From Planotetraspora kaengkrachanensis (GTDB taxonomy: Bacteria > Actinomycetota > Actinomycetes > Streptosporangiales > Streptosporangiaceae), in NCBI RefSeq assembly GCF_016862895.1, contig NZ_BONV01000005.1:282325-346324 (forward strand): a stretch of 64,000 nt of DNA, in the 5' to 3' direction. Under the pieces are notes generated by a model. That model worked only from the letters and a program-made list of their open reading frames with translations. It was not told the origin of the DNA and searched no databases. Both the position numbers and the translations under genes were made by a program. Of the stretch, positions 34,028 through 43,523 are shown piece after piece; the stretch's first letter is position 1, and every line of letters starts with the position of its first letter.

Positions 34028-34129
34028 CGTGCCTCACTCGCCGCGACAGACGTACAAACCGGTCAACGCTTCCGTGGCGCTCCTGGTTCCTCGCAGGCCC
34101 GCACCGGGTCGTGGCCGCCCGCGGCGGGG

Positions 34130-34876
34130 CTATCGCCGCCTGCGGCGAAGCCGCTCGGGCAGCCCGTCAACGCCCCAGATGGCCACCCGCCAGAAGGCCT
34201 CCAGGATGATGGCGCGGCTCATCTTGCTCGTGCCGATGGTCCGCTCCACGAACGTGATCGGCACCTCGGCCACCCGCAGGCCGTGCCGTACGGTCCGCAG
34301 CGTGAGGTCGACCTGGAAGCAGTACCCCTGGGACTCGACGTCGTCGATGCCGATCTTCTCCAGCGTGGCGGCCCGGTAGGCGCGGAACCCCGCCGTCGCG
34401 TCGCGCACCGGGATGCCCAGCATCCGCCGCACGTAGATGTTGGCGCCGCGCGAGAGGATTTGGCGGGAGGCCGGCCAGTTGAGCACCTGGCCGCCCCGCA
34501 CCCAGCGCGAGCCGATCGCCAGGTCGGCCCCGCGTGCCACCCGGTTCAGCAGCTTGTGCAGCTCCTCCGGCTGGTGGGAACCGTCGGCGTCCATCTCGAC
34601 GAGCACGTCGTAGCCCTCGGCGAGGCCCCAGCGGAATCCGGCGATGTAGGCGGAGCCCAGACCCTGCTTGCCGGGACGGTGGAGCACGTGGATGTGATCA
34701 TCCTGCTCCGCGAGCCTGTCGGCGATCTCGCCGGTGCCGTCGGGGCTGTTGTCGTCGGCGACGAGCAGGTGCACGTCCGGCAGCGCCTCGCGCAACCTCG
34801 CGGCGATCAACGGCAGGTTCTCACGTTCGTTGTACGTGGGAACGATCACGAGAACCCGCCCGGGGGTCCGCTCCAT
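34130..34876 (-). CDS. ppm1: Polyprenol-phosphate mannosyltransferase Ppm1 (GT2)
   Basis: This 248-residue GT2 glycosyltransferase has the nucleotide-binding [27 protein letters not shown] and the metal-binding [10 protein letters not shown]. The ending matches dolichol-phosphate mannose synthases ([16 protein letters not shown]). It transfers mannose from GDP-mannose to polyprenyl phosphate, giving the donor for lipoglycan and protein O-mannosylation. There is no membrane domain. The start overlaps the lnt stop (ATGA). In mycobacteria the two activities are fused in one protein; here they are separate, coupled genes. Confidence 0.93.
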   Translation of the reverse strand: MERTPGRVLVIVPTYNERENLPLIAARLREALPDVHLLVADDNSPDGTGEIADRLAEQDDHIHVLHRPGKQGLGSAYIAGFRWGLAEGYDVLVEMDADGSHQPEELHKLLNRVARGADLAIGSRWVRGGQVLNWPASRQILSRGANIYVRRMLGIPVRDATAGFRAYRAATLEKIGIDDVESQGYCFQVDLTLRTVRHGLRVAEVPITFVERTIGTSKMSRAIILEAFWRVAIWGVDGLPERLRRRRR

Positions 34877-36438
34877 CAGCTCTTCCTCCGTGCCGCATAG
34901 GACGCCGCCGCCACGGCTCCGGCCCCCATCAGTATCAAAATCCACTCCGGCAGCGCACCTACCTCGGTGGCCAGCGTGTTCTCCGTCCGCACCGGGACCT
35001 TCACCACGTTCATGGCCGGGACGAGTTCGGCGGTCTGCCACTCCACCTTGCCACCCGGAGAGACGTATGCCGAAATTCCGGTCGTCGCGGCCGTCACGAC
35101 GGCCCGGTTGTGCTCCACCGCCCGCAACTGCGACATCGCGAGCTGCTGCGCGGGGAGATTCGTCAGCGCGTACGTGGCGTTGTTGGTCTGGACGACCAGC
35201 GGGCTTCCCCCGGCCTCGACGGTGGTGCGCACGTCGTCGTCGAAGGCCACCTCGTAACACTCCACGGCGCCGACGGTGACGGGGCCCATCTTCAGCGCCC
35301 CGGGGACGTCGCCCGCGATCGACTGGCGCCCGACCAGGTTCGCCCGTTTCGACAGGGCCAGCACGATGCTCTTGAACGGCGTGTACTCCCCGAACGGCAC
35401 GAGCTTGCGCTTGTCGTAGTAGGCGCCGGGGCCGGTGACCGGGTCCCAGACGAGCCCTCGGGTGGCCCGGTTGGCGTCCCCGACGTTCACGACTGCTCCG
35501 ACGAGAATCGGCACGCCGATGTCCTTGGCGGCGGCGTCGATGATCCCGCTCGCGAACGCGCTGCGGTACGGGTCGATGTCGGTCGAGTTCTCCGGCCAGA
35601 CCACGATGTCCGGCTTGGCCAGCCTGCCCGCCCGGACGGCCTCGGCCATCTTGTGGGTCTCGTCTGCGTGGTTGCGGAGCACGATCGAGGGCTCGTCGCC
35701 GAGGAAGTCCATCCCCCGGCCGGGCACGTTGCCCTGGACGATGCCGACGGTCACCGTCTTGCCCCCGTCGCCCGGCAGCGGCACCGCGAACCCCAGCACG
35801 GGTACGGCCACGGCGGCCAGGAGCGTCCCCGCGACCAGACGGTCGCGCCGGAACCCGCGCCCGATCCGGACGACCAGGTAGCAGAGCAGGGCGCCGGACA
35901 GGGCGACCGCGAAGCTCACCAGCGGCGCGCCGCCGAGGGCGGCGTACGGCGTGAAGGGCGACTCGCCCTGGCTGAACGCCAGCCTCGCCCAGGGGAAGCC
36001 TCCCACCGGGAACCGCCCGCGCGCCCACTCCTGCGCGACCCACAGGCAGGCCACCCACAGCGGCCACAGCCGCAGGCGCATGACGAGCACGGCCAGGCAC
36101 GCCAGGGCGGCCCAGTAGAGGCTCTCGATCCCGGCGAGGGCGGCCCAGGCGTCGTAGCCGATGGGGCGCACCCAGGCCAGGGTGGGCAGCAGGAACGCGA
36201 GGCCCCCCGCGTATCCCAGCCAGGCGGCCCGGCGAAGGCGCACGCCGTACAGGGCGAGGGCGAGCAGCGCGACACCCGGCGGTGCGAGGAACCACAGCCC
36301 GATCGGGGGAAACGCCAAAAACAGCACCAGGCCGCCCGCGACCGATGCGCCGAGACGGAACAGCACATGCCCCACCGGCGGCGCCGTACGCCTCTCAGGT
36401 GTGGGGGGTGGTGCCTCGTCCTTGACTTCCAATGCCAC
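34876..36438 (-). CDS. lnt: Apolipoprotein N-acyltransferase Lnt
   Basis: Lnt adds the third acyl chain to the N-terminal Cys of lipoproteins in the membrane. The roughly 520-residue protein has six to seven transmembrane helices in its first half, then a nitrilase-type domain. Catalytic Lys lies in [13 protein letters not shown] and Cys in [11 protein letters not shown]; the catalytic Glu is in the DRGMDF-like region near [18 protein letters not shown] last helix follows ([18 protein letters not shown]). I chose the GTG at 36438, with GAGGAG ten bases upstream; a longer frame to 36555 adds non-conserved residues. It is coupled to ppm1. Confidence 0.92.
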   Translation of the reverse strand: MALEVKDEAPPPTPERRTAPPVGHVLFRLGASVAGGLVLFLAFPPIGLWFLAPPGVALLALALYGVRLRRAAWLGYAGGLAFLLPTLAWVRPIGYDAWAALAGIESLYWAALACLAVLVMRLRLWPLWVACLWVAQEWARGRFPVGGFPWARLAFSQGESPFTPYAALGGAPLVSFAVALSGALLCYLVVRIGRGFRRDRLVAGTLLAAVAVPVLGFAVPLPGDGGKTVTVGIVQGNVPGRGMDFLGDEPSIVLRNHADETHKMAEAVRAGRLAKPDIVVWPENSTDIDPYRSAFASGIIDAAAKDIGVPILVGAVVNVGDANRATRGLVWDPVTGPGAYYDKRKLVPFGEYTPFKSIVLALSKRANLVGRQSIAGDVPGALKMGPVTVGAVECYEVAFDDDVRTTVEAGGSPLVVQTNNATYALTNLPAQQLAMSQLRAVEHNRAVVTAATTGISAYVSPGGKVEWQTAELVPAMNVVKVPVRTENTLATEVGALPEWILILMGAGAVAAASYAARRKS

Positions 36439-37175
36439 GGGGCGGTGTCTCCTCGTGCGTGAGTGTGCCCTCCCGGCGCCGGTCCACGCGACGCGAAGTC
36501 CCGGACCGGCCAGTGCGGACAGCTTCCCAGATCCCGGTGAACAGCGCCAATCCAAGAGGCCGATTTCGGGCCGCGGACGGTGGGAGAAAGAGGCGGGCGC
36601 CCGGCGCCGACGGGGCGCCGACGGGCGGGCCCGGCGGCTCGCGGGGGCCGGTGCCGGCGGTCACACAGGCGGTGGCGGCGGTCACTCGGAGCGATCTCGG
36701 CCGGTGTGATCCTTGAGTCCCTCGCGGTGGACCCAAGGATCACCTGGCGTGTCTCCACGCACGGTTTCGCCGCGCACGGCGGAAGGGGGCCCGGACGGCC
36801 CTTCGGACCGGTTCCCGTCCCGTCGGCGGCGGGCGCGGAGTTCCGTTGTCTACTGGGTGTCCGGACCCCTCCCCGGGTCCAACCCCCCGGCCGGTTGGGG
36901 TGCCCCGACTCGACGGAACGCCGACCTGCGCCTGGCTGTGCAGACGGAGTCACGCTCCGTCACGGACGCAGAATCCGGTGATGTCTTGAGACGGCCAACC
37001 AGTCAGTCCCGTGCTGGACTGCGCAGCAAACTACCGACCTCAGCGCAGATGTCAACCGTGTCCCGATCAGCGAAAATACCAAGTTTTCGCAGCTAGGACA
37101 GGCTGCGTGAGCAGTGTCGATCCGGGGTCTTCCAGTGATGTCCCCCACATCGTGCCACCTCGCGTTATTCCCCCA
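36439..37175. other. Long gene-free region upstream of lnt
   Basis: These 737 bases contain no frame that looks like protein. I see a hairpin with 10-bp arms GTGATCCTTG / CAAGGATCAC (36706-36715 and 36734-36743) and a smaller one, GACGGAG-N5-CTCCGTC (36943-36961). On the minus strand there is a good promoter-like sequence, TTGACA at 37055-37050 and TAGTTT at 37033-37028 with 16 bp between them. If used, it would give lnt a structured leader of about 580 nt. A regulatory RNA is possible. Confidence 0.5.
37028..37055 (-). promoter_or_regulatory. Promoter-like TTGACA-N16-TAGTTT reading towards lnt
   Basis: Near-consensus -35 and -10 hexamers lie on the minus strand, 120 bp downstream of the HelR-type gene's end and about 590 bp before lnt. 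It is the best housekeeping-type promoter I see in this gap. Confidence 0.5.
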
Positions 37176-39422
37176 TCACCGGACCCGCTGATCAAGGGGC
37201 GTCAAAACGGCTGGCAGTCCGCCGGTGTAGATCACGCCAAGCCGTCGCGTGGCCCGGGTCAGCGCCACATAAAGATCGCTTGGGCCGCGCGGGGACTCGC
37301 GGAGAATCCGTTCCGGCTCGACGACGATCACGGCGTCGAACTCCAGGCCCTTGGCGTCCGCCACCGACATGACCGAGACCGGTGCGTCCAGGGTCGCCGG
37401 TCCCGCGCCGGTCACCGCGCCGGTCACCTCTGCCGCGACCGCCGCGCCGAGCCGGTCCTCGTCCGAGGAGGGTACGATCACGACGAGCCTGCCGCCTTCA
37501 ACAACCTCGTCCCGGACGGCGTGCCCCAACTCCGCGGCGAGGTCGTCCACCCGCATCGCCCACGGGCGCTCGCCGGTCTCCCGTACCGATTCCGGCGCCT
37601 TGAGATCGGGCCCCACCAGCTCGAGCACCCGCCCGGCGACCTCCATCAGCTCGGCGGGCGTGCGGTAGTTGACGCTGAGCGCCGCCTCCCGCCAGCGGCC
37701 CTGGAGATACGGCTCGAGCACGCGGCCCCAGCTGGCCGCGCCCGCCGCCGAGCCGGTCTGGGCGATGTCCCCGACGATGGTCATCGACCTGCTCGGGCAG
37801 CGCCGCATCACGGTCCGCCACGCCATCTCGGACAGCTCCTGCGCCTCGTCGACGATCACATGGCCGAAGGCCCAGGTGCGGTCCGCCGCGGCGCGCTCCG
37901 CCGTCGTCAGGTAGATTTCATCGGCCTGCTGGCGTTCGGCGAACCGCTCGGCGTCCATGATGTCCGCCATGCCGGTCAGCTCCAGGACCTCCCTGGCGTA
38001 GGCGATGCGCTCCTCACGCTCCTGCTCGGCGCGGCGGGCGGCCCTGAGCACTCCCTCGTCGATCTCGCCGAGGAGCTCGGCGGCCTCGTCGAGGAGCGGC
38101 ACGTCGGCCGCGCTCCACCAGTTCTCGCCCGCCCGCGGCGGCTCCCGCAGCAGCAGTCTCTGCTCCTCGGGCGACAGGCCGGCCTCCGCCATCCGCTCCT
38201 TGGAGGTGTACAGGCCGATCAGCAGCTGCTGCGGCGTCAGGTACGGCCACAGCCGGTTCAGCGCGGCCCGGACCGGCTCCTCGGTCCGCAGGTCCTCCCG
38301 CAGCTCGGCGAAGTCGGCGTCGTCGAGCATGCTCCGGCCGAGATGCCGGGCGGCCTGCCGGGTCAGGATGTTCAGCAGGTGCCGTACGAACACGGCGCGC
38401 GCCTGGTTGTGCGCCTTGCGCGAGCGGACCGCGCGCGAACGGGCCGCGTCGAAGGTCTGCCTGTCGAGCTTCAGGGTGAACTTGTCGAGCCGGATCTCCA
38501 GCGTCTTCCTCGGTACCCGCTGCCGTTCCCGTACGGCTCTCGCGATCACCTCGGTCATCCGGATCGACCCCTTGACGACCGCCGCCTCGGGCTGGTCCTG
38601 CCGGGTGCCCTTCACCCCGGGGTAGAGCTCGCCCACGGTGGACAGCAGCACGTCGGTCTCGCCGAGCGAGGGGAGCACCTGCTCGATGTAGCGCATGAAG
38701 GTCGGGTTCGGCCCGATGATCAGGACTCCCCTGCGCTCCAGGCGCTCCCGGTAGGTGTAGAGGAGGTAGGCCGCCCGGTGCAGGGCCACGACCGTCTTGC
38801 CGGTGCCGGGTCCGCCCTGGACGACGAGCACGCCGTTCAGCTCGCTTCGGATGATCTTGTCCTGCTCGGACTGGATCGTCGCCACGATGTCGCGCATCCG
38901 GCCGGTGCGCTTCTCGCCGAGCGCGGCGAGCAGGGCCGCCTCGCCGTTCAGTGAGGCCCGGTCGGCGTCGCTCAGGGCGTCGAGGTCGAGGAGGTCGTCG
39001 TCCACGCCGGTGACCGTGCGGCCCCTGGTGTGGAGGTGGCGGCGCCGGGTGACGCCCATGGGGGCGGCCGGAGTGGCGCGGTAGAAGGGCTGGGCGACGG
39101 GCGCCCGCCAGTCGATGAGCAGGCGCTGCTGGTCGTCGTCGGAGAGCCCGAGCCGGCCGATGTAGAGGCGGGTCTCGTCGGCGTGGTCGAGGCGGCCGAA
39201 GCACAGGCTGTTCTCCACCGCCCAGAGCCGGGCGAGCCGCTGCGCGTACATTCCGGCGAACGAGTCGCGCTCGGACCGGTTCTGATGGGTGCCCGTGGCC
39301 CCTTGGGCCAGCACGTCGTCGAGCTGTCCGCGCGTGCGCACCCGCAACACGTCGAGGCGCTCATAGAGCGCGGCGACGTACTTCTGCTCCCGGGCCAGCT
39401 CGCCCGCCGTTGACTCAGACAT
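37176..39422 (-). CDS. HelD/HelR-type RNA polymerase-recycling ATPase (UvrD-like fold)
   Basis: This 748-residue superfamily-1 ATPase has Walker A GGPGTGKT at 203-210, Walker B HVIVDEAQELSEMAW near 520, and the GDIAQTGS, LSVNYRTP and VYVALTRATRRLGV-like blocks. The N-terminal helical arm (about 1-75) and the ENSLCFGRLDHADETRLYIG segment are typical of actinobacterial HelD/HelR. These proteins pry stalled or rifampicin-bound RNA polymerase off DNA instead of unwinding it. HelR in Streptomyces confers rifampicin tolerance; I cannot tell from sequence alone which subtype this is. The upstream region carries the 317-bp repeat element. Confidence 0.88.
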   Translation of the reverse strand: MSESTAGELAREQKYVAALYERLDVLRVRTRGQLDDVLAQGATGTHQNRSERDSFAGMYAQRLARLWAVENSLCFGRLDHADETRLYIGRLGLSDDDQQRLLIDWRAPVAQPFYRATPAAPMGVTRRRHLHTRGRTVTGVDDDLLDLDALSDADRASLNGEAALLAALGEKRTGRMRDIVATIQSEQDKIIRSELNGVLVVQGGPGTGKTVVALHRAAYLLYTYRERLERRGVLIIGPNPTFMRYIEQVLPSLGETDVLLSTVGELYPGVKGTRQDQPEAAVVKGSIRMTEVIARAVRERQRVPRKTLEIRLDKFTLKLDRQTFDAARSRAVRSRKAHNQARAVFVRHLLNILTRQAARHLGRSMLDDADFAELREDLRTEEPVRAALNRLWPYLTPQQLLIGLYTSKERMAEAGLSPEEQRLLLREPPRAGENWWSAADVPLLDEAAELLGEIDEGVLRAARRAEQEREERIAYAREVLELTGMADIMDAERFAERQQADEIYLTTAERAAADRTWAFGHVIVDEAQELSEMAWRTVMRRCPSRSMTIVGDIAQTGSAAGAASWGRVLEPYLQGRWREAALSVNYRTPAELMEVAGRVLELVGPDLKAPESVRETGERPWAMRVDDLAAELGHAVRDEVVEGGRLVVIVPSSDEDRLGAAVAAEVTGAVTGAGPATLDAPVSVMSVADAKGLEFDAVIVVEPERILRESPRGPSDLYVALTRATRRLGVIYTGGLPAVLTPLDQRVR

Positions 39423-39460
39423 AGGCCGCCAGATTCTACGTCGCCTCTCCCCACCCGTCA

Positions 39461-39777
39461 GCCAAGGGGGTGATCATGCACAGGTTCGGGAGGAGGGACG
39501 TGACCTGCGACTTCCCCCGCCGTGATCATGCTCAGATTCGTGATCAACGCCTCCGACCTGCTGCGATTCTATGCGTGATCCGGCACGCCGCGACGCTCTG
39601 CATGATCACGTACGGCGAAGCCGCAGGCCGGGACGTGCGACCGCGAAAGTGTGCATGATCACGAACCGCGAAGCGGCCGGTCGGCGGCGCTTTCCCCGAG
39701 CCTGTGCATGATCACGGCGAGGGGAGGGGCTGGTCGCGGGGTGCGTCCCCGAACCCATGCATGATCACCCCCTTGGC
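39461..39777. repeat. 317-bp composite repeat element, locus B, with 20-bp terminal inverted repeats
   Basis: The ends are perfect inverted repeats: GCCAAGGGGGTGATCATGCA at 39461-39480 and its complement at 39758-39777. Inside are 19-bp cores of the GTGATCATGCAC family. Rightward copies start at 39470, 39522 and (degenerate) 39575; leftward copies occupy 39591-39609, 39644-39662, 39697-39715 and 39750-39768, exactly 53 bp apart. Each full unit has an ACCTGC-like hexamer 15 bases after the core (14 in the first unit). The two runs converge near 39580-39590. No transposase or target-site duplication is apparent. It fills most of the gap between the HelR-type gene and the ROK regulator. Confidence 0.85.
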
Positions 39778-39877
39778 GGGCGGGCAACGGAAAAGGGGTG
39801 AATACGGTCACGAGTCGATTTCGAGGACTTACGGGGTCTTGACGTGCGTGAACACGATTACTTACCGTCCTTCCCCA

Positions 39878-39898
39878 AGTTAGGAAACTTTCCTAACT
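39878..39898. promoter_or_regulatory. ROK-type operator AGTTAGGAAA-C-TTTCCTAACT
   Basis: Perfect 10-bp arms around one base lie 20 bp before the start of the ROK regulator. A promoter-like TTGACG (39839-39844) with TTACCG 17 bp later is just upstream. TTAGGAAA-type palindromes are typical of ROK regulators of sugar operons in actinomycetes. It argues against an ATG at 39844, whose frame would run through the operator. Confidence 0.75.
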
Positions 39899-39918
39899 CG
39901 CCGCGGAAGGACGTGCCG

Positions 39919-41199
39919 TTGAGCCAGCCCACACCTGGGACGCCGAGCCTTCTGCGCGCCATCAACGACCGGGCCGCGCTGATGGTCCTCCTGGAGCGCG
40001 GGCCCCTCACCCGACCCGAACTCGGCGCGCTGACCGGCCTGTCCAAGCCGACCGCCTCCCAGTTGCTGGCCCGCCTCCAGGAGGCGGGCCTCGTCGTCCT
40101 CGACGGCATCCGCGAAGGGCTTCCCGGCCGCACCGCCGAGCTGTACCGGATCAACCCCGGCGCGGCGCACGTGGCCGCCCTGGACGTCACCCCCGGCCGG
40201 ATCGACGTGGTCCTGGCCGACATCACCGGCACGGTCGTCGCAGAGCACCGGCTGGCGACCCCCGGGCGCACCGCGGGAGACGTCGTCGAGCGGGTCCGCG
40301 CCTCGCTCGCGGGGGCCTGCGCGGACGCCGGGCTGGACATCGCGGGCCTCACCCGGGTGGTGATCGGCATCGGGGGCGCGATCGACCCCTCGACCGGGCG
40401 GCTGGGCTACGCCGCCCACATCCCCGGCTGGCACATCCCCGACCTCGTGGGCACCCTGCGCGACGGCATCGGCGTGCCGGTCGACATCGAGAACGACGTG
40501 AACCTGGTGGCGCAGGCCGAGCAGGTGCGCGGAGCCGCCCAGGGCCACCAGGACTACGTGCTGCTGTGGGCCGACGAGGGCCTCGGCTCCGCCCTGGTGC
40601 TCGGCGGCAGGCTGCACAGGGGCGCGACGGGCGGCGCCGGCGAGGTCGGATACATGCCGGTCCTCGGCGCGCCGACCGCACGGGACGTCGGCAAGCGGGC
40701 CGACCACGGCTTCCAGGCCCTTTCCGGCGGCCCAGCCGTACTCAGGACCCTGCGGGCGCACGGCCTGCGCGGGGCGACGCCCGCCGCGGCCGTGGGCAAC
40801 GCGGTGACGGCGGTCGAGGGCGGCGGCGCGCAGGCGGAGAAGGCGCGCGAGGCGCTGCGCGAGCTCGCCGGCCGCCTCGCGGTGGGCCTGGCCGCGATCA
40901 CGGCCGTCGTCGACCCCGAGATCGTCGTCCTGTCGGGCGGCGTGCTGCTGTCCGGCGGCGAGGTCCTGCGGGAGCTCATCGAGCAGGAGCTGCACGCCCT
41001 CACCATCCCCCGGCCGCCTCTGCGGCTGTCCACCGTGGAGGGCAACCCCGTCCTCGCCGGTGCCCTCGACCTCGCCCTCGGCATCGCCAGAGACGAGACC
41101 TTCGGGGCGGTCCACCGTCCCGAGACAACTTCCCGGCGCGAACCGCATGACCGGACCCGCGGCGAGCCCGACCGCAGGAACCCATCCATCCCCTCCTGA
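39919..41199 (+). CDS. ROK-family transcriptional repressor
   Basis: This roughly 426-residue ROK protein has an N-terminal winged helix (GPLTRPELGALTGLSKPTAS) followed by a sugar-kinase-like domain. That domain has LDVTPGRIDVVLADITG, IGIGGAIDP and IENDVNLVAQAE. The zinc-binding Cys motif of kinase-type ROK proteins is absent, as in many regulators. It probably represses the following transport operon and is released by the imported sugar. I chose the TTG at 39919, with GGAAGG eight bases upstream; GTG at 39913 is an alternative. The C-terminal tail is charged and poorly conserved. Confidence 0.87.
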   Translation: MSQPTPGTPSLLRAINDRAALMVLLERGPLTRPELGALTGLSKPTASQLLARLQEAGLVVLDGIREGLPGRTAELYRINPGAAHVAALDVTPGRIDVVLADITGTVVAEHRLATPGRTAGDVVERVRASLAGACADAGLDIAGLTRVVIGIGGAIDPSTGRLGYAAHIPGWHIPDLVGTLRDGIGVPVDIENDVNLVAQAEQVRGAAQGHQDYVLLWADEGLGSALVLGGRLHRGATGGAGEVGYMPVLGAPTARDVGKRADHGFQALSGGPAVLRTLRAHGLRGATPAAAVGNAVTAVEGGGAQAEKAREALRELAGRLAVGLAAITAVVDPEIVVLSGGVLLSGGEVLRELIEQELHALTIPRPPLRLSTVEGNPVLAGALDLALGIARDETFGAVHRPETTSRREPHDRTRGEPDRRNPSIPS

Positions 41200-41228
41200 C
41201 ATCCACCACGCACCTGGGAGGCATCCCC

Positions 41229-42554
41229 GTGAAACGACTGCTGGTCCTGTCGGCCGCGGCCGGCCTGTTCCTGATGACCGCCTGTACGGCCGGCACGGAG
41301 ACGAGCGCGCCGAAGATAAACGCGAGCGCCACCAGCCACGAGCCGGTCACCATCCAGTTCTGGCACGGCTTCAGCGCCGACAACGAGCTCAAGGCCTTCC
41401 AGGACACTCTCGAAGGCTTCAAGAAGCAGTACCCCTGGATCACCGTCAACGCCACCAAGGCGGTCCAGGACGACCAGATCATCCAGTCGGTCCGCGGCGG
41501 CAACCCGCCCGACGTGGCCCTGTCGTTCACGACCGACAGCGTGGCCCAGTTCTGCAAGGCCAACATCTTCCAGGACCTGAATCCGTACCTGAGCGCCAGC
41601 AAGATCGACGCGGGCACGTTGTTCCCGAAGGTCATCGACGAGTACACGCAGTACGCCGGCAAGCGGTGCGTGATGCCGATGCTGGCCGACACCTACGGGC
41701 TCTACTACAACAAGAAGCTGATGCAGGGGAACGAGCCGCCCAAGACCCTGAGCGAGCTCGCCGACCTGGCCAAGAAGCTCACGGTCAAGGACTCCAAGGG
41801 CGACATCAAGGTCGCCGGCTTCGTCCCCACCAGCCAGATGTACGAGAACGCGCCCATCCACACCGGCGTGATGGTCGGCGCGAAGTGGACCAACCCGGAC
41901 GGCACCTCGGCGATCGGCGCGGACCCCCAGTGGAAGACGCTGATGACCTGGCAGAAGGACCTCACCGACTGGTACGGCTACGACAAGATCGAGAAGTTCC
42001 GCAAGAGCTTCGGCGACGAGTGGTCGGCGGACAACCCGTTCAACAAGGGCCAGGTCGCGATGGCCGTCGACGGTGAGTGGCGCAACGCCATGATCGCCTC
42101 TGACGCCCCGGACCTCGACTACGGCACCGCACCCATGCCGGTCGCCGACGACCAGGCGCAGCGCTACGGCGCGGGCTTCATCGCCGGCACGGTCATCGGC
42201 ATCCCGCGCGGCGCCAAGAACCCCGAGGCGGCCTGGGACCTGGTCAAGTACCTGACCACCGACACGAACGCCCTGGTCACGCTGTCCAACGCGATCCGCA
42301 ACGTGCCGAGCACGCTGCCCGCGCTGCAGTCGCCCGAGCTGAAGAAGGACCCGAACTTCCAGACCTTCCTCGACATCTTCGCCAACCCGAACAGCACCAC
42401 GCTGCCCGCTCACATCAACTCGGCCTTCAACCAGCAGACGCTGCAGGAGGCCCAGATCAAGTGGGAGTCGGGCCGGGCGCCGGACCTGAACGCGCTCCTC
42501 GCCGACGTGGACAAGACGATCAACGAGAAGCTGAAGCTCACGGCGGGCGACTGA
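41229..42554 (+). CDS. Sugar ABC transporter substrate-binding lipoprotein
   Basis: This 441-residue family-1 extracellular binding protein has a lipoprotein signal peptide with lipobox MTAC (Cys19). After export it is anchored to the membrane and captures an oligosaccharide. Typical segments are VTIQFWHGFSADNE, FVPTSQMYENAP and the late IGIPRGAKNPEAAWDLVKYL. GGGAGG at 41216-41221 precedes a GTG start. It is the first transport gene behind the ROK regulator and four bases before the first permease gene, so the operon is tightly packed. Confidence 0.92.
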   Translation: MKRLLVLSAAAGLFLMTACTAGTETSAPKINASATSHEPVTIQFWHGFSADNELKAFQDTLEGFKKQYPWITVNATKAVQDDQIIQSVRGGNPPDVALSFTTDSVAQFCKANIFQDLNPYLSASKIDAGTLFPKVIDEYTQYAGKRCVMPMLADTYGLYYNKKLMQGNEPPKTLSELADLAKKLTVKDSKGDIKVAGFVPTSQMYENAPIHTGVMVGAKWTNPDGTSAIGADPQWKTLMTWQKDLTDWYGYDKIEKFRKSFGDEWSADNPFNKGQVAMAVDGEWRNAMIASDAPDLDYGTAPMPVADDQAQRYGAGFIAGTVIGIPRGAKNPEAAWDLVKYLTTDTNALVTLSNAIRNVPSTLPALQSPELKKDPNFQTFLDIFANPNSTTLPAHINSAFNQQTLQEAQIKWESGRAPDLNALLADVDKTINEKLKLTAGD

Positions 42555-42557
42555 TCG

Positions 42558-43523
42558 ATGGCGACCGCGACGCTCGGGCGTCGGGGGAAGGCGGCGCCGT
42601 TCCGCTCCAGGGAACGGCGCCGCGCCAACCTCCGCGCGCTGCTCTACCTCTCCCCGTGGATCGTGGGCTTCAGCGTGTTCTTCGCCTACCCCCTGATCTC
42701 CACGGTGTACTTCTCCTTCCAGCGCTATGACATGTTCACGCTGGAGCCCGTCGGGCTGCTCAACTGGAAGTACTTCCTGCGGGACGACGCCGCCTGGACC
42801 TCGATCAAGAACACGCTCTGGCTGGTCGTGGTGATGGTCCCGCTGCGGGTCCTGTTCGGCCTCGGCGTGGCCCAGCTGATCACCAAGCTCAAGGCCGGCG
42901 CCGGGGTCTTCCGGACGATCTTCTACCTGCCGTCGCTCGTGCCCGTGGTGGCGGGGACGCTCGGCTTCGTCTATCTGCTCAACCCGGGCACCGGCCCGGT
43001 CCAGGCGATCCTGGGCGCGGTCGGCATCCAGTCGCCAGACTGGTTCGGCGACCCCGCGTGGTCGAAGTGGGGCCTCACGCTGCTCGCGCTGTGGTCCGTG
43101 GGCGACCTGATGGTCATCTTCATGGCCGCCCTCCTCGACGTGCCGAAACAGCTCTACGAGGCCGCCGCGCTCGACGGGGCGAGCGCGTGGCAGCAGTTCA
43201 CGCGGATCACCCTGCCGGTCATCCGGCCGGTGTTGATGTTCGCCGCGGTGACCGGGGTCATCCAGACCCTGCAGTACTTCACCCAGGCGATGGTGGCGGC
43301 GCGGGTGGCCTCGGGCGCGACCGACTCGGCGGGCTCGGTGTTCACCCCCGGGTACCCCGACGGGTCGACGCTGACCTTCCCCGAGTGGCTGTTCCAGCAG
43401 GGTTTCCGTGACTTCGCCATGGGCTACGCCTGCGTCCTCGCGCTGATCCTGTTCGTCGTCTCGATGATCTTCACCCTGATCCTGCTGCGGCAGTTCCGGG
43501 GCTTCGCGGAGGAGGAGGCATGA
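42558..43523 (+). CDS. Sugar ABC transporter permease (MalF-like)
   Basis: This 321-residue permease has six hydrophobic helices. The EAA loop that docks the ATPase is YEAAALDGASAWQQFTRITL at about residues 200-219. The N-terminus (RRRANLRALLYLSPWIVGF) is typical of CUT1 systems for oligosaccharides. It pairs with the MalG-like protein encoded by the next gene, which it overlaps by four bases (ATGA). No ATPase gene is present, so the shared ATPase MsiK or an equivalent encoded elsewhere is probably used, as is common in actinomycetes. Confidence 0.93.
   Translation: MATATLGRRGKAAPFRSRERRRANLRALLYLSPWIVGFSVFFAYPLISTVYFSFQRYDMFTLEPVGLLNWKYFLRDDAAWTSIKNTLWLVVVMVPLRVLFGLGVAQLITKLKAGAGVFRTIFYLPSLVPVVAGTLGFVYLLNPGTGPVQAILGAVGIQSPDWFGDPAWSKWGLTLLALWSVGDLMVIFMAALLDVPKQLYEAAALDGASAWQQFTRITLPVIRPVLMFAAVTGVIQTLQYFTQAMVAARVASGATDSAGSVFTPGYPDGSTLTFPEWLFQQGFRDFAMGYACVLALILFVVSMIFTLILLRQFRGFAEEEA

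Noticed and set aside
34877..36295. Long frame upstream of and fused to ppm1
   Set aside because: The part before the ppm1 ATG is a shifted frame of lnt with no recognisable domain; the real start is the ATG at 34876 overlapping the lnt stop.
39423..39480. Rifamycin-associated element upstream of the HelR-type gene
   Set aside because: I do not see the GGGGCTT...AAGCCCC-type palindrome I associate with that element; the only palindrome is the repeat end.
39461..39777. CRISPR array
   Set aside because: The cores are only 19 bp, the units change orientation, and the intervening bases share a conserved ACCTGC block, so they are not independent spacers. No cas gene is present.
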